Assembly: GCA_958510825.1 (NCBI GenBank)
Contig: OY294044.1
Coordinates: 100,974,893 to 101,038,892 of the forward strand
DNA length: 64,000 nucleotides
From: Brachypterus glaber
Lineage: Eukaryota; Arthropoda; Insecta; Coleoptera; Kateretidae
Reading direction: 5' to 3'
The notes under the pieces were generated by a model. That model was not told the DNA's origin and searched no databases. It saw nothing but the letters and a program-made list of their open reading frames with translations. A program made the translations under genes and the position numbers. Positions 43,705 to 55,394 of this stretch are shown here, piece after piece (the stretch's first letter is position 1; the number at the start of each line of letters is the position of its first letter).

Positions 43705-44475
43705 ATAAGACTAAAAAAAATATATTGGTCCGACAGCCGATCTAGATAGCTTAAACAAAAACGCATTGAGCAAGGTTACTGCTTAAAGTTAACTAGTGAC
43801 AAAAGAAACAGTTTTATTTACTCTGTAATAGTATAAAGCCTTTTTAGTTTTTAAATAAAAGGAATAAGTAATTAGTTCCTCAGCAAAAAAGGGTTGATAG
43901 GGAATGTCTAAAAACTTGACTTAAATTTTACCGAGTCTAGGGTAGGTATCTATTTCGGTTTTTAATTTTCTAAATTATTTAATAGCTTCAAAGGGATAAA
44001 ATTTAATTAAAAAATAATCATATAGTAAAAATAAATACACGATTTTAAAATATTCTGGGCACGCCAGTGCATATCACGTAAATAATTTAAAGTTAATGAA
44101 CCAAAAACAACAAGACCAAAAAAATATCTTGGACCGGATATTTGGCAGCCGATCTAGATAGCTTAAACAAAAACGCATTGAGCAAGGTTAGTGTTTAAAG
44201 TTAACTAGTGATAAAGGGAACAATTTTAGTTACTCTGTTATGGTATAGTCATCCATAAGGTAGAAAACTTCCGACGCAAGGGGGAGGTATCACCGAATAG
44301 GCAGCGCGCCCACTTCTTTACGTCATAAGCGTGCGTGCGGCAAGTGCACTCACATTCACACATATTTTTAATAGGCACACATCCGTGTGCCGAACAATAT
44401 AAAGCTTCCTGGCTTTCATATAAAAGGAATAATGAATTCCTCAACAGAAAAGGTTAATAGGGAATGCCCTTTAAT
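43705..44475. repeat. Direct repeats, one with a 160-bp extra segment
   Basis: Both 43735-43920 and 44147-44470 contain GCCGATCTAGATAGC, AACGCATTGAGCAAGG, GTTAACTAGTGA and TAGGGAATG. The second copy has an extra segment 44245-44405, which is itself the dispersed repeat found at 388-556. Either the segment inserted into the second copy or was lost from the first. A terminal-repeat miniature retroelement is one possible reading. Confidence 0.55.
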
Positions 44476-44527
44476 AAACTAAAAATGGTACGGTTCTACA
44501 GCACAGGCTTTCTCATGAAAACATTTA

Positions 44528-44662
44528 GGGCCACTTGCACTAAATTTTGGTACGGGATTAACTCAGCTAAACCGAGTTTAAGTTAAAAATGCTGCGTTCT
44601 GATTGGCCATACGTCAATTTAATCCATGTTTAAAGTTAAACCTTCATTGGTGCAAGTGGCCC
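44528..44662. mobile_element. PIF/Harbinger-like MITE, 135 bp, TTA duplication
   Basis: Inverted ends GGGCCACTTGCAC and GTGCAAGTGGCCC are flanked by TTA at 44525-44527 and 44663-44665. Internal GTTTAAGTTAAA and TTTAAAGTTAAAC blocks also pair. A 3-bp TWA duplication with GG(G/C)-type ends is characteristic of Harbinger elements. Confidence 0.75.
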
Positions 44663-45157
44663 TTAAACATTTAATTATTCTGTTATTTTCTTATTAGTCT
44701 AATTTTAGGGTTGTTGAAAAGCGTTTTCTTTTTTTAACATTGTTTTTGAAACAGTTTTTTTTTTTGTTTTTTTGCCGTGCCCATTTTTAACAAAAACAGT
44801 TTGTTCAATTTTTATATTTATATTGATTTTTTATTATTTAGAACTTCCGTTTGGTTTGACTCTCAGATAAAAGACACAAATAAGTTAGGTTAATTTATTG
44901 CGTTTTAGATTTTGTGAATATTTTATGATTTTGTTCTGATAGTTAATACAAATTTAATGTGTACCCATAATATGGGTCCTGGCTGCCAGTACCTGAACCT
45001 GGTTATTCATTGAGCCAGGACTTTTTATCCATTAATTCGTTTGTATGTGTATTAAAAAAAGTAGAGCTCGTTTTTTAAAACAAAAAAAAAATGTTTAAAA
45101 AGAACAGAACATTTACACCCTTATGTGATTTTTCCAGAGAAAACCAAAATGACATGC

Positions 45158-45347
45158 TGTTATGTTTGTAATTTTCTATACTGGAAATTTAATAAAACCT
45201 GCAGTGACTCGTATAAGGGTTCCGCCTTTGCAAAGCTTCGACGAAATTTTACGGGTCGCACCCGAACTGGTATGATCTTCGCCTTTTACCACATATTCGC
45301 AACTGAGTCACTGCAGGTTTTACTGAATTTCCAGTATACTAACATAC
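45158..45347. repeat. Foldback, 190 bp
   Basis: TGTTATGTTTGTAATTTTC, CTATACTGGAAATTTAATAA and CCTGCAGTGACTCG are mirrored by GAGTCACTGCAGG and the complements of the other two blocks. The 78-aa frame at 45125-45361 spans it and is not a gene. Confidence 0.7.
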
Positions 45348-45744
45348 AAAATTTCAGCTAAATCATTGGACCCATTTAAAAAAAAAAATTGAATTGATCA
45401 GTAATTTACCCTTATTTGGGTTAACAGAAAAAAACTAAGAAAAATACCCCTTAAGTTTAAAGGGAGTTTGATTTGTCAAACGGTATGGCCTTTGTGTCTA
45501 AAATTTTAATTTTCCAATTTATTTTAAAATTCTGGTACCGATAGCAGGTGATTAAATTGTGGGTTATCCATATGGGAAACATTTTTTGCAGTGTATTCTT
45601 TCTTTGAGGAAAGGTTTCATTTTACTTTTCTATCATTTTTTTCCTTTCCCCTCGAGTTACCTTCTTGAACCATTTTGTTTAAAAGCCTCAGGATCAGAAG
45701 TTGTGAGAGGCAAAGACATAAAAAATAAAAATTCATATTAAAAT

Positions 45745-46330
45745 AGTTATTTATATACCAAGGGACTAAACTGACTGTTTTAGTCCCGCTGCATGAGTGT
45801 TTGGACTGAGCGAGCGCAGCCGGCGAGGTAAACAGAAATGCAAGGGACTAAAACAGCCACGTTTGGACTTTGGTATATACACTATTTTTTGCACGACCAA
45901 ACATAATTCAGGTAGGTAGATTAAATTAAAATTAAAAACCATGCGTCTAAAATCGGGTGTTTTATTTTCGTAAATTAATCAGGATGCCGGGGGATATGCA
46001 AAAAGTCAGTTTCCAGCTATGGCGATTTCAATTGTTTTTTAATATGGTTGACACAAACGTCAGTTCGAAAAAATGGACGAAGACGATAAATTTTAAATAA
46101 TTTTAACCAGGTTAAGGTTTTCTTTGTTAAAACCAAATAAATTCGTTTGAATCGCTAATTTATTACAAAATATCGTCAAATCTAATTTTTGTACCAGTAA
46201 AGCACATAGTATGTATAATATTTTAATATTATCAAGGTCGCCGTGATTTTTTTCCCTTGGGATAAAAACGGCAAGTTAAGTCCCTAAAATAAAAGCGTAA
46301 AATTAGTCTTGGTCGTGCAAAAAATAATTT
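45745..46330. mobile_element. Terminal-hairpin element D (GCACGA family)
   Basis: The left hairpin (45745-45890) has the stem CTGTTTTAGTCCC/GGGACTAAAACAG and an apex at 45808-45826 reading GA-GC-GA-GC-GCA-GC-CG-GC-GA. This is a GA/GA module with a second module inside whose right GA has become CG, closed by a GCA triloop. It adjoins CTATTTTTTGCACGACC, matched inverted by GGTCGTGCAAAAAATA near 46312-46327. A short ATG frame (MDEDDKF) lies at 46073. The element has no right-hand hairpin. Confidence 0.7.
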
Positions 46331-47054
46331 GTGAATGGTCTTTCAATTTTTTTTTTATGTTTTTTTTTTCAGATTTTTTCTCTAAATACTTTAAATTTAA
46401 CCTATTATAGCGCTGAAACTATAATTCAGAGTTTTGTCTGTTGGTAGACAAAAATCATGTTTTTTTTTTCAGCAATCAGTGGTTCGAGTATATAATATAT
46501 AGGACCTCGATTCTTTTAACTCCTCGGCACAAAAAATTGTTACGTTGCAAGCGCTACGAAAAATTTAAATACAAACAAAACGTTTGGTATCGCGTGAGAT
46601 AGTGAATATAAAATATTTTTTGACACTTTTATATTTTATGTTTTTGATGAAAGTTATTATGATAGGGCATGAAATTTTGTTACAATAAATTGTCAATACA
46701 CGCTGTACCTGTAATATTATATTTATAAATTTAATTTTTAAGCTTTCAGTAAAAATAATTTTCTTTTTTAAACTGACTTTGCATTGAACATTAACTACCC
46801 CGCATAGCACAAAACAGTTCTAAGAATATTCTTAAAATAAATATTGGGAATGTTCTATGATTCTAGGAATATGCGCTGTTTTACGTAGAACATTCTTGGA
46901 AGGTTTTAAGACTTTCAATGGATACCGTTTTAATCATGCGAAAGCTTCTATGATCATTCTAAAAAAAATGTGATAATATGATCTGTCAAATCTAAAGTAG
47001 TTCAGAATATTGACATGTGTAATAATGACATCGTGTGGTACAAAACAATGTCTT
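46331..47054. other. Non-coding; GAATATTC-type motifs
   Basis: TTCTAAGAATATTCTTA at 46819-46835 and neighbouring GAAC/GTTC motifs resemble heat-shock elements but look like arms of a small inverted repeat (46811-46990). No gene follows. Confidence 0.4.
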
Positions 47055-47479
47055 AATAGTATAGTAAAGTACTAGTTTCATAACGTGTTATGAAACGAGT
47101 ACTGTATACAATTTTTTCTATTTTGCTCTAAAATTTAAAAAACTTACATTTAAATTGATTGATTGATTTAGGGATTTTTGTTTTGGGTTGGCATTTTAGT
47201 TTACACCATGTTTAAAATTCTAAGAACAAATGATATTTTGATATATTTTACAGTCATCTCTTCTTTTTTCACTGCAATTAACCAGTCTACAATTTTAACA
47301 CGGTAAAAAATAACCCAAACACAAAATTTTGTAAAAAATTAAGCTTTAAATCGACATTGACATTTGCACGCAAAACGTCAAGAGATAGGTTTTTGTATGT
47401 TGCCAACCCAACAGAAAAAAAAGTAGAGACCTCTTATGGGCCTATAAGAACACGCAAAATGCGTGTGATTATGAGCAAA
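47055..47479. mobile_element. Terminal-hairpin element E (CTATTTTGC family), copy 1
   Basis: A hairpin GTTTCATAA/TTATGAAAC sits inside GTAC/GTAC with a TA (47073-47074) opposite GA (47097-47098). It adjoins ATTTTTTCTATTTTGC. The body matches 58855-59300 in the same orientation. The right terminal repeat is cut to GAGCAAAATAGAA, where the next element's hairpin arm begins. Confidence 0.65.
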
Positions 47480-47484
47480 ATAGA

Positions 47485-48210
47485 ATAGTATATTCTATAA
47501 CTAGTATGGAATAGACAATATTCCGCGCGAGCGGAAAGTTTGTCATACGAGCCGGCAGGCGAGTATGACGGTCCCGCGAGCGCGGAATGACTATTCCATA
47601 CCTGTTGTAGACTATACTTTTTCTTCGACTGCAAATATAAAACACTGTATGGTTATAAAATGCGGACAAGGTTAAAAAAAAATGTTTTTTGTGACTCGAC
47701 ACTGTAAATGCAACAAAACACATATTTTTAAATAAAGCAATTAATGTTCTTTAATAATTTTATCAAATCAGTACTTAAAAAAGATTTTTATTTAATTTTA
47801 GCACATATTTACAAATTATAATGCAAAAATTGAAGGTTATGTCAGATTGTTGTGACAGATATCAGATTTAAATATTTAACAATAGATAGAGCAGTTTTAA
47901 TTTTTTGAACTAAATTGATAAAAAACTGGTCAAATATTAAGAAAAACTAATAAATTTTATGTAATTTTAACGCAAAACTTTAAATTGCATTAAATTATTC
48001 AATATTTCATGGTAAATTAAATATATTTTTGCTAATTTTGCTTCAGTTTTCTTTACTTTTATAAACAAGAGATGTCACTACATGTACTCATTCTAACACT
48101 TGATACGGAATATTCATACTGTATCTAGAGCTAGAATGGATTAATTCTGTGTTTGAAAAGTGTGTGTATTTGCTTACATTCTAAAGCAGTAGTAGAAAAA
48201 AACTAATATA
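47485..48210. mobile_element. Terminal-hairpin element F (CGACTGC family), copy 1
   Basis: The left hairpin (about 47485-47612) contains two GA/GA internal loops. The outer one is at 47529-47530 opposite 47578-47579, between ATTCCGCGC/GCGCGGAAT and GCGG/CCGC. The inner one is GA-GCC-GGCA-GGC-GA at 47549-47562 inside GTCATAC/GTATGAC. It joins ATACTTTTTCTTCGACTGC (47614-47632), matched by GCAGTAGTAGAAAAAAACTA at 48186. The inverted second copy is at 57193-58024. This copy lacks a right-hand hairpin. Confidence 0.7.
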
Positions 48211-48344
48211 ATAGACATTTAAAATTCAGGAATATTAATATTTTTATGCATTAATTTGTTTGTATACAGGTACATACCTTTCTATGCTTACAATACAATC
48301 TTACATAGCTTACAAATACTAGACTTAATAAAATCACCAATCAC

Positions 48345-48562
48345 TGGACTTTATTTCGAACATAAATTTTGGATTTTTTTTTCTGAAAATGGCAAAAGTT
48401 GGCAACTTTATTATATCCAGTTTATTACTACTATAAGCAAAGACAAAAATGCATGGACTTTATTTCGAACATAAATTTTGGATTTTTTTTTCTGAAAATG
48501 GCAAAAGTTGGCAACTTTATTATATTCAGTTTATTACTACTATAAGCAAAGACAAAAATGCA
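48345..48562. repeat. Tandem 109-bp duplication
   Basis: The unit starting TGGACTTTATTTCGAACA at 48345 is repeated at 48454 with only one difference that I see (ATATCCAG versus ATATTCAG). Very recent, or an assembly artefact. Confidence 0.85.
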
Positions 48563-49380
48563 TAAGATATTGAGTCTGGCAAATTTTTGAAATTTAAGAT
48601 TTTACAATTTTATTTAAATTTTTAGGTTTCAATGACCTTTTTGCATACTTAAAACCAACTTATCTTTTATTTATTTTAATTTAAGAAATTACTAGGGTGA
48701 ATATAAAATATTTCCTAAACTGGACAATAAAATTTAATTTACGGACTTTTGACGACCTTGAAATGAATATTTTAACTAAAATGGATATAAAACTGTATTT
48801 TTAACTTTCATATAAGCTTTGTCATATTAAGTGTTTCAAGTTTAGTCCTTTCCTTAAAATCCATGATCTTGGACTACTTTATAGCCTTAATTTCGCCTAA
48901 TTATAACAACTTTCTAAAAACCAGATCGCAATATTAGCTCCGCCATTTTTATTTTTGGTGTTTTAACCATTGGTCTAAGTTAATATCCCTAAAAAGAGCC
49001 TGTATACCAAATTTGAACAAAAACGAAAAAAAAATTAAAATTGACCACCCTAGTGGCGTGGAAAATTGTTTTCAGCTTTTTCACTATCATATTCGAAATC
49101 AGCGGTATCAAAAATACTCATATGCAAAAATTTAGATATTCGTCGATCAGTGCATCGGTGCAATTTGGGACTTAGACGAAAGTAGGGATAGATTAGCATT
49201 ACGAGACAGAAATATCGGTTCATCATGAATAATGACTTTTCTTTATTCAACTCACAAAAACAATATACTCTCTTCCCACTTCAAACAATAATATTTTGAG
49301 GTCTAAAAAAATCAAAATTAAAATCTTAAAATACATATCATGTCATTAAAAATAGAAATAAGTATTTTCCTAACAAGTGT
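48563..49380. other. Non-coding, nothing firm
   Basis: A CCGCCATTTTT block near 48940 is related to the repeats at 8040-8510. Nothing else is recognised. Confidence 0.4.
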
Positions 49381-49386
49381 AGAAAT

Positions 49387-49470
49387 AGGCTCTTTTCCGC
49401 ACAAGATTGCATTTGCCTGAACGACGCGAAGCGGAGTTCATGCAAGCAATCGAGTGCGGAAAAGGTTCTT
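49387..49470. other. GA-type hairpin G with GAA triloop
   Basis: CTTTTCCGCAC/GTGCGGAAAAG and ATTGC/GCAAT stems lead to TGAAC/GTTCA and the apex GA-CGC-GAA-GCG-GA at 49423-49435. The core GCGAAGC is the well-known extra-stable DNA mini-hairpin sequence. A GGTTCTTTACGCATGCG block follows. The other end of the parent element was not found. A short minus-strand ATG frame (MNLKEEDEILPK...) lies at about 49680-49746. Confidence 0.7.
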
Positions 49471-50330
49471 TACGCATGCGTTAAGAACAATATTAGAAAA
49501 TAAAATAGGCTTTTATATACTTAATTGAATAAATTTTATTTTTATATTTTTTACAATAGAAAAACAATTAACAATTAAGAAATTTAAACATTTTTATTAT
49601 TTTATAAATAAATATATCAAAAATAATCTAACATTAGTTATTACCAATTCTATTTTGGTTGAACATTAATGATAAATTTGTTGCAATTTTAATTTGCATT
49701 TTCCATTTTTATTATTCCTTTAGGTAATATTTCATCTTCTTCTTTAAGGTTCATCATTTTCTTTTATAACAACTTTGAAATTAAATTGACAACAGAATTA
49801 ACAAGAACAAACTAGCTTAGGACGCTACCATGTTGATCGGTTGCCATGGGAACAAAAGGGTCTTCTTCGATTTTTGGTTTTAATTATTTTTAAAAACTAG
49901 ATATTCTAATTATAATATATATGCTATTTATTTATTTTTTAGTCCACTTAAACAGGAGAAAAAAAAATATAAAATTTGAATAATTTTTTCCCGCTCCACT
50001 GAAAACGTAACAGACAGAGTTTGCGCACTTCAACCCAGTTACGCCTATGCCGCCGACGAGGCATTTTTCGGCGCGCCATTTTCTTAAATTTGCCTGCCAC
50101 AAGCAAAGTTGCACTTGTCGATTTTTTTTACTTTCACCTAAAACAAGTTTTGCGATTGACTTAAAATTTTATTTTACTTGATTTTTTTATAATTAAGTAC
50201 CTAGTCGAGATAGGTAAAAAAAAAAATTTTAACATTTTTTTTTCTGTCTCTTTATGGAGTCTATAACTTTTGAGGTAACTTTTAATCCTTTTAACCTAAA
50301 GGGCTCAATTTTTACCAGAGCTTGTTTATA
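49470..50330. other. Non-coding, nothing firm
   Basis: AT-rich. A GC-richer stretch at 49985-50100 (GCCGCCGACGAGGC) has no assignable feature. Confidence 0.4.
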
Positions 50331-50559
50331 CAGAGCGTGTCAAAAGTCCGCCCCCCCTCCCCTTAACTTTTGAATGGCTTAAAATATAAATTTGAAAATT
50401 TTATAAGCTTTAAAATGATGTATCACAATACACCCCTTTTCATTTAAAAAAAGTTTTCGTTGCCCCCCTGTCTCAATTGTGCCCCCTAAGCAAATCAAAT
50501 ATATACTAAAAAAATATTTGGGTTATGTTAAAGGGGGGGCAGACTTTTGACACGCTGTG
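50331..50559. mobile_element. Mariner-type MITE, 229 bp
   Basis: TA-bounded ends CAGAGCGTGTCAAAAGTC and GACTTTTGACACGCTGTG enclose C-run/G-run arms. The interior TTTATAAGCTTTAAAATGAT is shared with the larger foldback at 56039. Confidence 0.75.
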
Positions 50560-52451
50560 TATGAAAATCTCACCAGGGATTGTATATGGATAATATAGGG
50601 GTTTTGGGGGGGTTAATGTAAACGTAAATATTGGGTATCTGGGCTGATTTTTTTATGTATTTTATATTTTAAATTCTTTTCAAAAAAAGTTGTTTTTTTT
50701 TCAATTTTATTTTTTATTTTTAGTAGAAAGAATTTGGCGGCTGGCAGGTCGAAATAAAATATTTTTTTTTTTAAATATTTTAGCTAAGTTATGCATTTTT
50801 GCATATTATGAAACAATTTTTATAAAAATTAACTGTAAAAATGTACGTTTTTGTATGGAAAACTTTTTCCCAGAAAGACAATAAACTGAGTAACTATAAG
50901 CTATAGCTTAAGAATGAGTTAACATAAAACCATAAAATTTGAAGGATCACTAATAAATATTTTTGTATGTAAATTAATACTAACAGTACTTATTTTGTTG
51001 CAGATGATCAAGTCAGGGAAAAGTCAGCAAATTTGGATTTTAAATTTCGGTGCCAATCCTGCAGGGAACATGTACTAGCACTATTATTTAAAGTTATAAT
51101 TAAAAATGAGAATGTCACTTGTATTTTTTCCATTTATCTTGTGTTAAGTTTATTTATTTATTTGTACAATCATTGTATTATATAATAAATTATGTCTACA
51201 TTAAATCCCAAGATAAGTAATTTTCATATACATAATATAATATACATACATATACATATTTTCATATACATAATATACATTTATATTTAAATAAATGTTT
51301 GTTTTTCAATACTTTTTTTGAATTTTATTACCCCACCCTAACTTATTTTTTTGTGGATTTGAGGAAAACTATGTTGTTTTCTAAAATTCTGACCCTAAAG
51401 TAATTTCCTATATCTTCAAAGAACATAGAGGGTCCCCCAATTTTTAATTTAGAGGGCTTGATGTATTTCATTTTGTGGCCCACTTGTGCCAATGCTGGTT
51501 TTTTCTAGTAGCACTTAACCTCTGCAATTATATCCACCTAGAACAATTAAAAATGCTTTTTACTTTTGCTATAATTATATCGAAGGCTGCATAACATGGA
51601 ACGGAAACCAAAAACTGAAAGTACACCTCTACGTTATAAAGCCCTCAATATCATGAAAGTGTTAAATCTTATTCTGAGCGGGGGGGGGGAGGGGGGTAGT
51701 TCGCAGGAAAAAATCTGGTTGTATATCATGGCTTGGTGTTCTAAAAGGGCCAATGTCACTAATATCCTTGTTATAAGTTATACTGTAGATAAGTGTCTCT
51801 ATCTGTGACGTAGAAAATAAGGCGCGACGAAAAAATTTAAACTTTAAATCGATTTTTAAAATAGTTAGCGTTATCAAAAAGGAAAATAACTTTACATTTA
51901 CCTTACTATTATAAAGTACTTTGTAAATCAGTGTTCAAATATTAAAAACAAGACTTAGTGGAGAACCCTAATGTCTTAGCCAATAATGTTACACGTTTGT
52001 ATGATCAAGCTACTTGTTTTTATAAAATAATTATGCGTGCGGAAAAGACCTTCTTTCCACATTATTTTCCCACTTTTTATAAAAATGTAAATACAAAATT
52101 ACACAATGTTGATAAAAAAAGTAAAAACTTTTCACTACTACGGCCAGATAAAAGTTAAACTCAGATTTACTTGACACGTTCCCTTAACTCTTTTCTGTGA
52201 CTCTGCACAACCAAACGTTTCCAAAAACTACTTTTTTTATACCTCTAAAACAACCTACGTATCTCGACACACAGACAAAATAAACCTTCTTCGTGCCCGT
52301 TATCGTAAAGACTAATATTTCCTGCAGTAACTTGTCGACTTTCGCCGCGTGCTGACTGCTGTATACTACCAGTACTAAAAACATTAGCCAAAATATACCT
52401 TGACGATTGGTTTCACCCCTGCTGATCGGTTTCACCCGGGTTAACGATATT
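50560..52451. other. Non-coding, nothing firm
   Basis: AT-rich with a G-run at 51680-51700 and ATACATAATATAC repeats at 51230-51290. Short frames on both strands have no domain. Confidence 0.4.
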
Positions 52452-52752
52452 ACACCGACCCACAAAAAAATAAGGTTGTCTGTGCTGGGGTTAAGAACTA
52501 CCTATTCTTATGTATTTTGGTATTTTGAACACGAGTTTGCCATGAAAAAGACACTTCATGGGCTCATTGTTTTGCTACACTGAAATTGCAGATGATATTT
52601 TCACCATTTTATACGGATTTTTCAGTGTAGCAAAAAAAGGAACCCATAATTTGACATTTTTATGGCAGATTCGTGTTCAGAATTCCAAAATACATAAGAA
52701 TAGGTGAGTCTCAACCCCAGCACAGACAACTTTTTATTTTTTATTTTTTATG
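52452..52752. mobile_element. CACCGGCACACA-type foldback
   Basis: CACCGACCCACAAAAAAA starts arms that share GTTGTCTGTGCTGGGGTT, CCTATTCTTATGTATTTTGG and TTTGCTACACTGAAA with their inverted copies ending near 52752. This is the uninterrupted relative of 35180-35852. Confidence 0.7.
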
Positions 52753-53039
52753 GGCTTTAATATTAATTTGGATTTTTTTGGACAGAAATTAAATTTATAT
52801 TTAATTTTTAATTAATGGATAATGAAATATTACTTTATAGTTCGACCTTAATTTTTTTTTTTTTAATATTTTGAATATTCAAATATTTTTTTATATAAAT
52901 TTTAGGAATTAAATTAATTTAATTTAAATATTTATATATATGGTTTAGTCCGTCGTTAAAACTAAACTTACTAAGAATTTGATTAATAAAATGTCAGAAT
53001 TATTTTAATTATTTTATTATTCCTTAGTTTAGTGTTAAT

Positions 53040-53992
53040 TAGGGCCGGATTCAGGGGTGGGGGCAAGGGGAGGAAGATTCCCCGAGCCCAGGCTCTAGAG
53101 GGGCCCGGCGTTGTAAGTTTATTTTCTATTTATACTCCCCCATAACGATAAGGGCGTCAAAACGAGCAAATATGCAGAAATCTTTCCAAGTGGACCATAG
53201 ACCCTCAAATTCGTAAAAATTTTCGCCTGCGGGGCTAGGGTTTTCGTTTATTTTTTTTACTTGTAAAACTTAAACATAAACAGTGTAAAAAATTTCTCCG
53301 GCGGCGCTTAAGCCTTCTTGAATTTATGTAAAACTTGTAATAGTGCACCGTGACAAGTGTTTTAAAAATAATATAGACTACAAAATTTGTAAAAAATTTT
53401 GCCTACAGCGCTAGAGCTCTCTTACATTAATATAAAACTAAAAATTGTAACACTGTTCTAAGGGCATATCCACAGGCTCGCATAACAACATAGTACATAA
53501 CAATGTGATGCCGTGATTGGATTGATGTGCCGCCATGTAACTTGTAAGCTATTCACGGAATCGCATTCTTATGTTTTATGTTCTTATACAAGCTTCTGGA
53601 TAGGCCTTTAAATAAGAATAGACTGTTAAATTTGTTATAAAAAATCGCCTGCAGCGTCTGGGGCTTTTTTACTTTCTTTTTTTTTAATTTGTGCTTATAA
53701 AACATAAGGGTAAAACTTGCAAAAAAAATTACCTGCGGCGCCAGAGCTTGCATTTTTATGAATTTTGAAACCTTATTTTAAATTAAATTGGACTATCAAA
53801 ATTGTAAAAATTGAATTTTTCAATATTAAATTAAAAGAATTCAGAAATTAGTTAATGAATAGGGGCGCCACTTCAGCCCCCCACCATACAAGTGCCTTAG
53901 CTACGGCCCTGGCTGGGAAAATTATGTTTTGGTAAAATGGGGGCCCGGGTAAAAAATTTCCCCTGGGCCCGGACTGGCTATATCCGGCCCTG
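53040..53992. mobile_element. Non-autonomous hAT element, 953 bp
   Basis: GTGTTAAT at 53032-53039 and 53993-54000 is an 8-bp target duplication, diagnostic of hAT. The ends are TAGGGCCGGAT and ATCCGGCCCTG. The interior carries about five degenerate units with GTAAAAAATTT(C/T)GCC followed by GCGGCGC-AGAGCT-like sequence, near 53210, 53290, 53395, 53640 and 53715. No transposase. Confidence 0.85.
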
Positions 53993-54000
53993 GTGTTAAT

Positions 54001-54604
54001 GACATCCATAAATAAATTTTTAAGTATTTATTATCCACAACAAAATGGCATTTTGGTTAAAACAGTTGAATATTAAAGCAAACATTTAAATGTTTTTCAG
54101 TTTTTTATATTAAATTAATTCAATTAATTATTGAATATTTTTCAAAAAACATTTCAATATTAAAATAAATGAATTTATATTTGAATATTAAGGAAATTTT
54201 TATGAAAATTCAAATAATTTTTAACAGTGTTCATCCAAATTCGAACGGCCGTAAACGTAGGCTAACCTTCCACAACATACTTTTGATTGTGTCTAGCGTT
54301 GCCCCCTTGCCCCCTTCGAGGTTCGCCTCTCTGCTGTGCGGCCGGATAAGTGTGGTATTTTTACGGTGGGTCAACGCACCCAGAAAATGCACCGACGTTG
54401 GTATAAGCCAATTTACTGCGAGTAACCAAAGTTAACTTTACGCGGTCAATCTCCCCACCACTAAATTCTCAGAGATTAATTTTGCTCACAAAACTTTTTT
54501 TTTACCAAGAAAAGTTATTGATAATGTTGGAGCAAAAAATACGCGTATACCGTATACGGTGGGTTTACGCAAGCAGCAAATAGTCCGTTGCGTCGCGACG
54601 TTAG
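54001..54604. other. Non-coding, nothing firm
   Basis: AT-rich to 54220, then a less AT-rich stretch (54230-54470) containing an 88-aa frame without a recognisable domain. Confidence 0.4.
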
Positions 54605-54865
<261 letters not shown>

Positions 54866-55072
54866 AAGTTATTACAGAGTGGAAATAAGCTTGATGCTTG
54901 TTCTAGGGACTCTAATAATTTTGTTAACAAATTAAGATGTAAGATTTTCTACAAAAAATATTTTAAATTGTTTTTTTTTTGTCTTAGGAATATATTGTCA
55001 TCCGTATAAAAGGGATATCTTATTTAAAATGAAAATGAATCTCATAATCTTAAAAATTTTCAAAACCAGTAT

Positions 55073-55226
55073 GGGATCTTTCAAGTATTACGTAACGCAT
55101 ATTTTGATCATTTTGAACCTCCACCCATCTCCTGTAACGCTATTTTCCTATACCATTAACATGGACGTATCACTTCAAAATTACCCCCACCCCCCTTAGT
55201 ACTGTTAAGTAATATTGAACGTTCCC
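55073..55226. mobile_element. GGGAACGTTCAAG MITE, 154 bp, TAT duplication
   Basis: A diverged copy: GGGATCTTTCAAG at the left and TTGAACGTTCCC at the right. TAT at 55070-55072 and 55227-55229 is the 3-bp duplication. The interior (TTTGATCATTTTGAAC, CATTAACATGGACG) matches the other copies. Confidence 0.8.
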
Positions 55227-55394
55227 TATTGCCTGGGTTGCAGATGCCTAGAAAATTTGTGTGGAAGAATGGAACACTACATATTTTATTACCGTTGGCT
55301 AGAGAATATAATTCTGAAACAAATTAACGAAATCACGGAGGAAACCACTCGTACACTACTATTCATTAATTCATATAAGAGAAAAACTAACAAT

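Noticed and set aside
43461..43766. 101-aa minus-strand Cys/Pro/Ser repeat protein
   Set aside because: It is the antisense of the GACAGACG minisatellite.
46815..46910. Heat-shock-element-like GAA/TTC arrays
   Set aside because: They look like arms of a small inverted repeat and no gene lies nearby.
47434..47723. Minus-strand frames near element F, with similar frames at 57759-58056
   Set aside because: They are repeated because the element is repeated; the frames run through the terminal hairpin and are not conserved in phase between copies.
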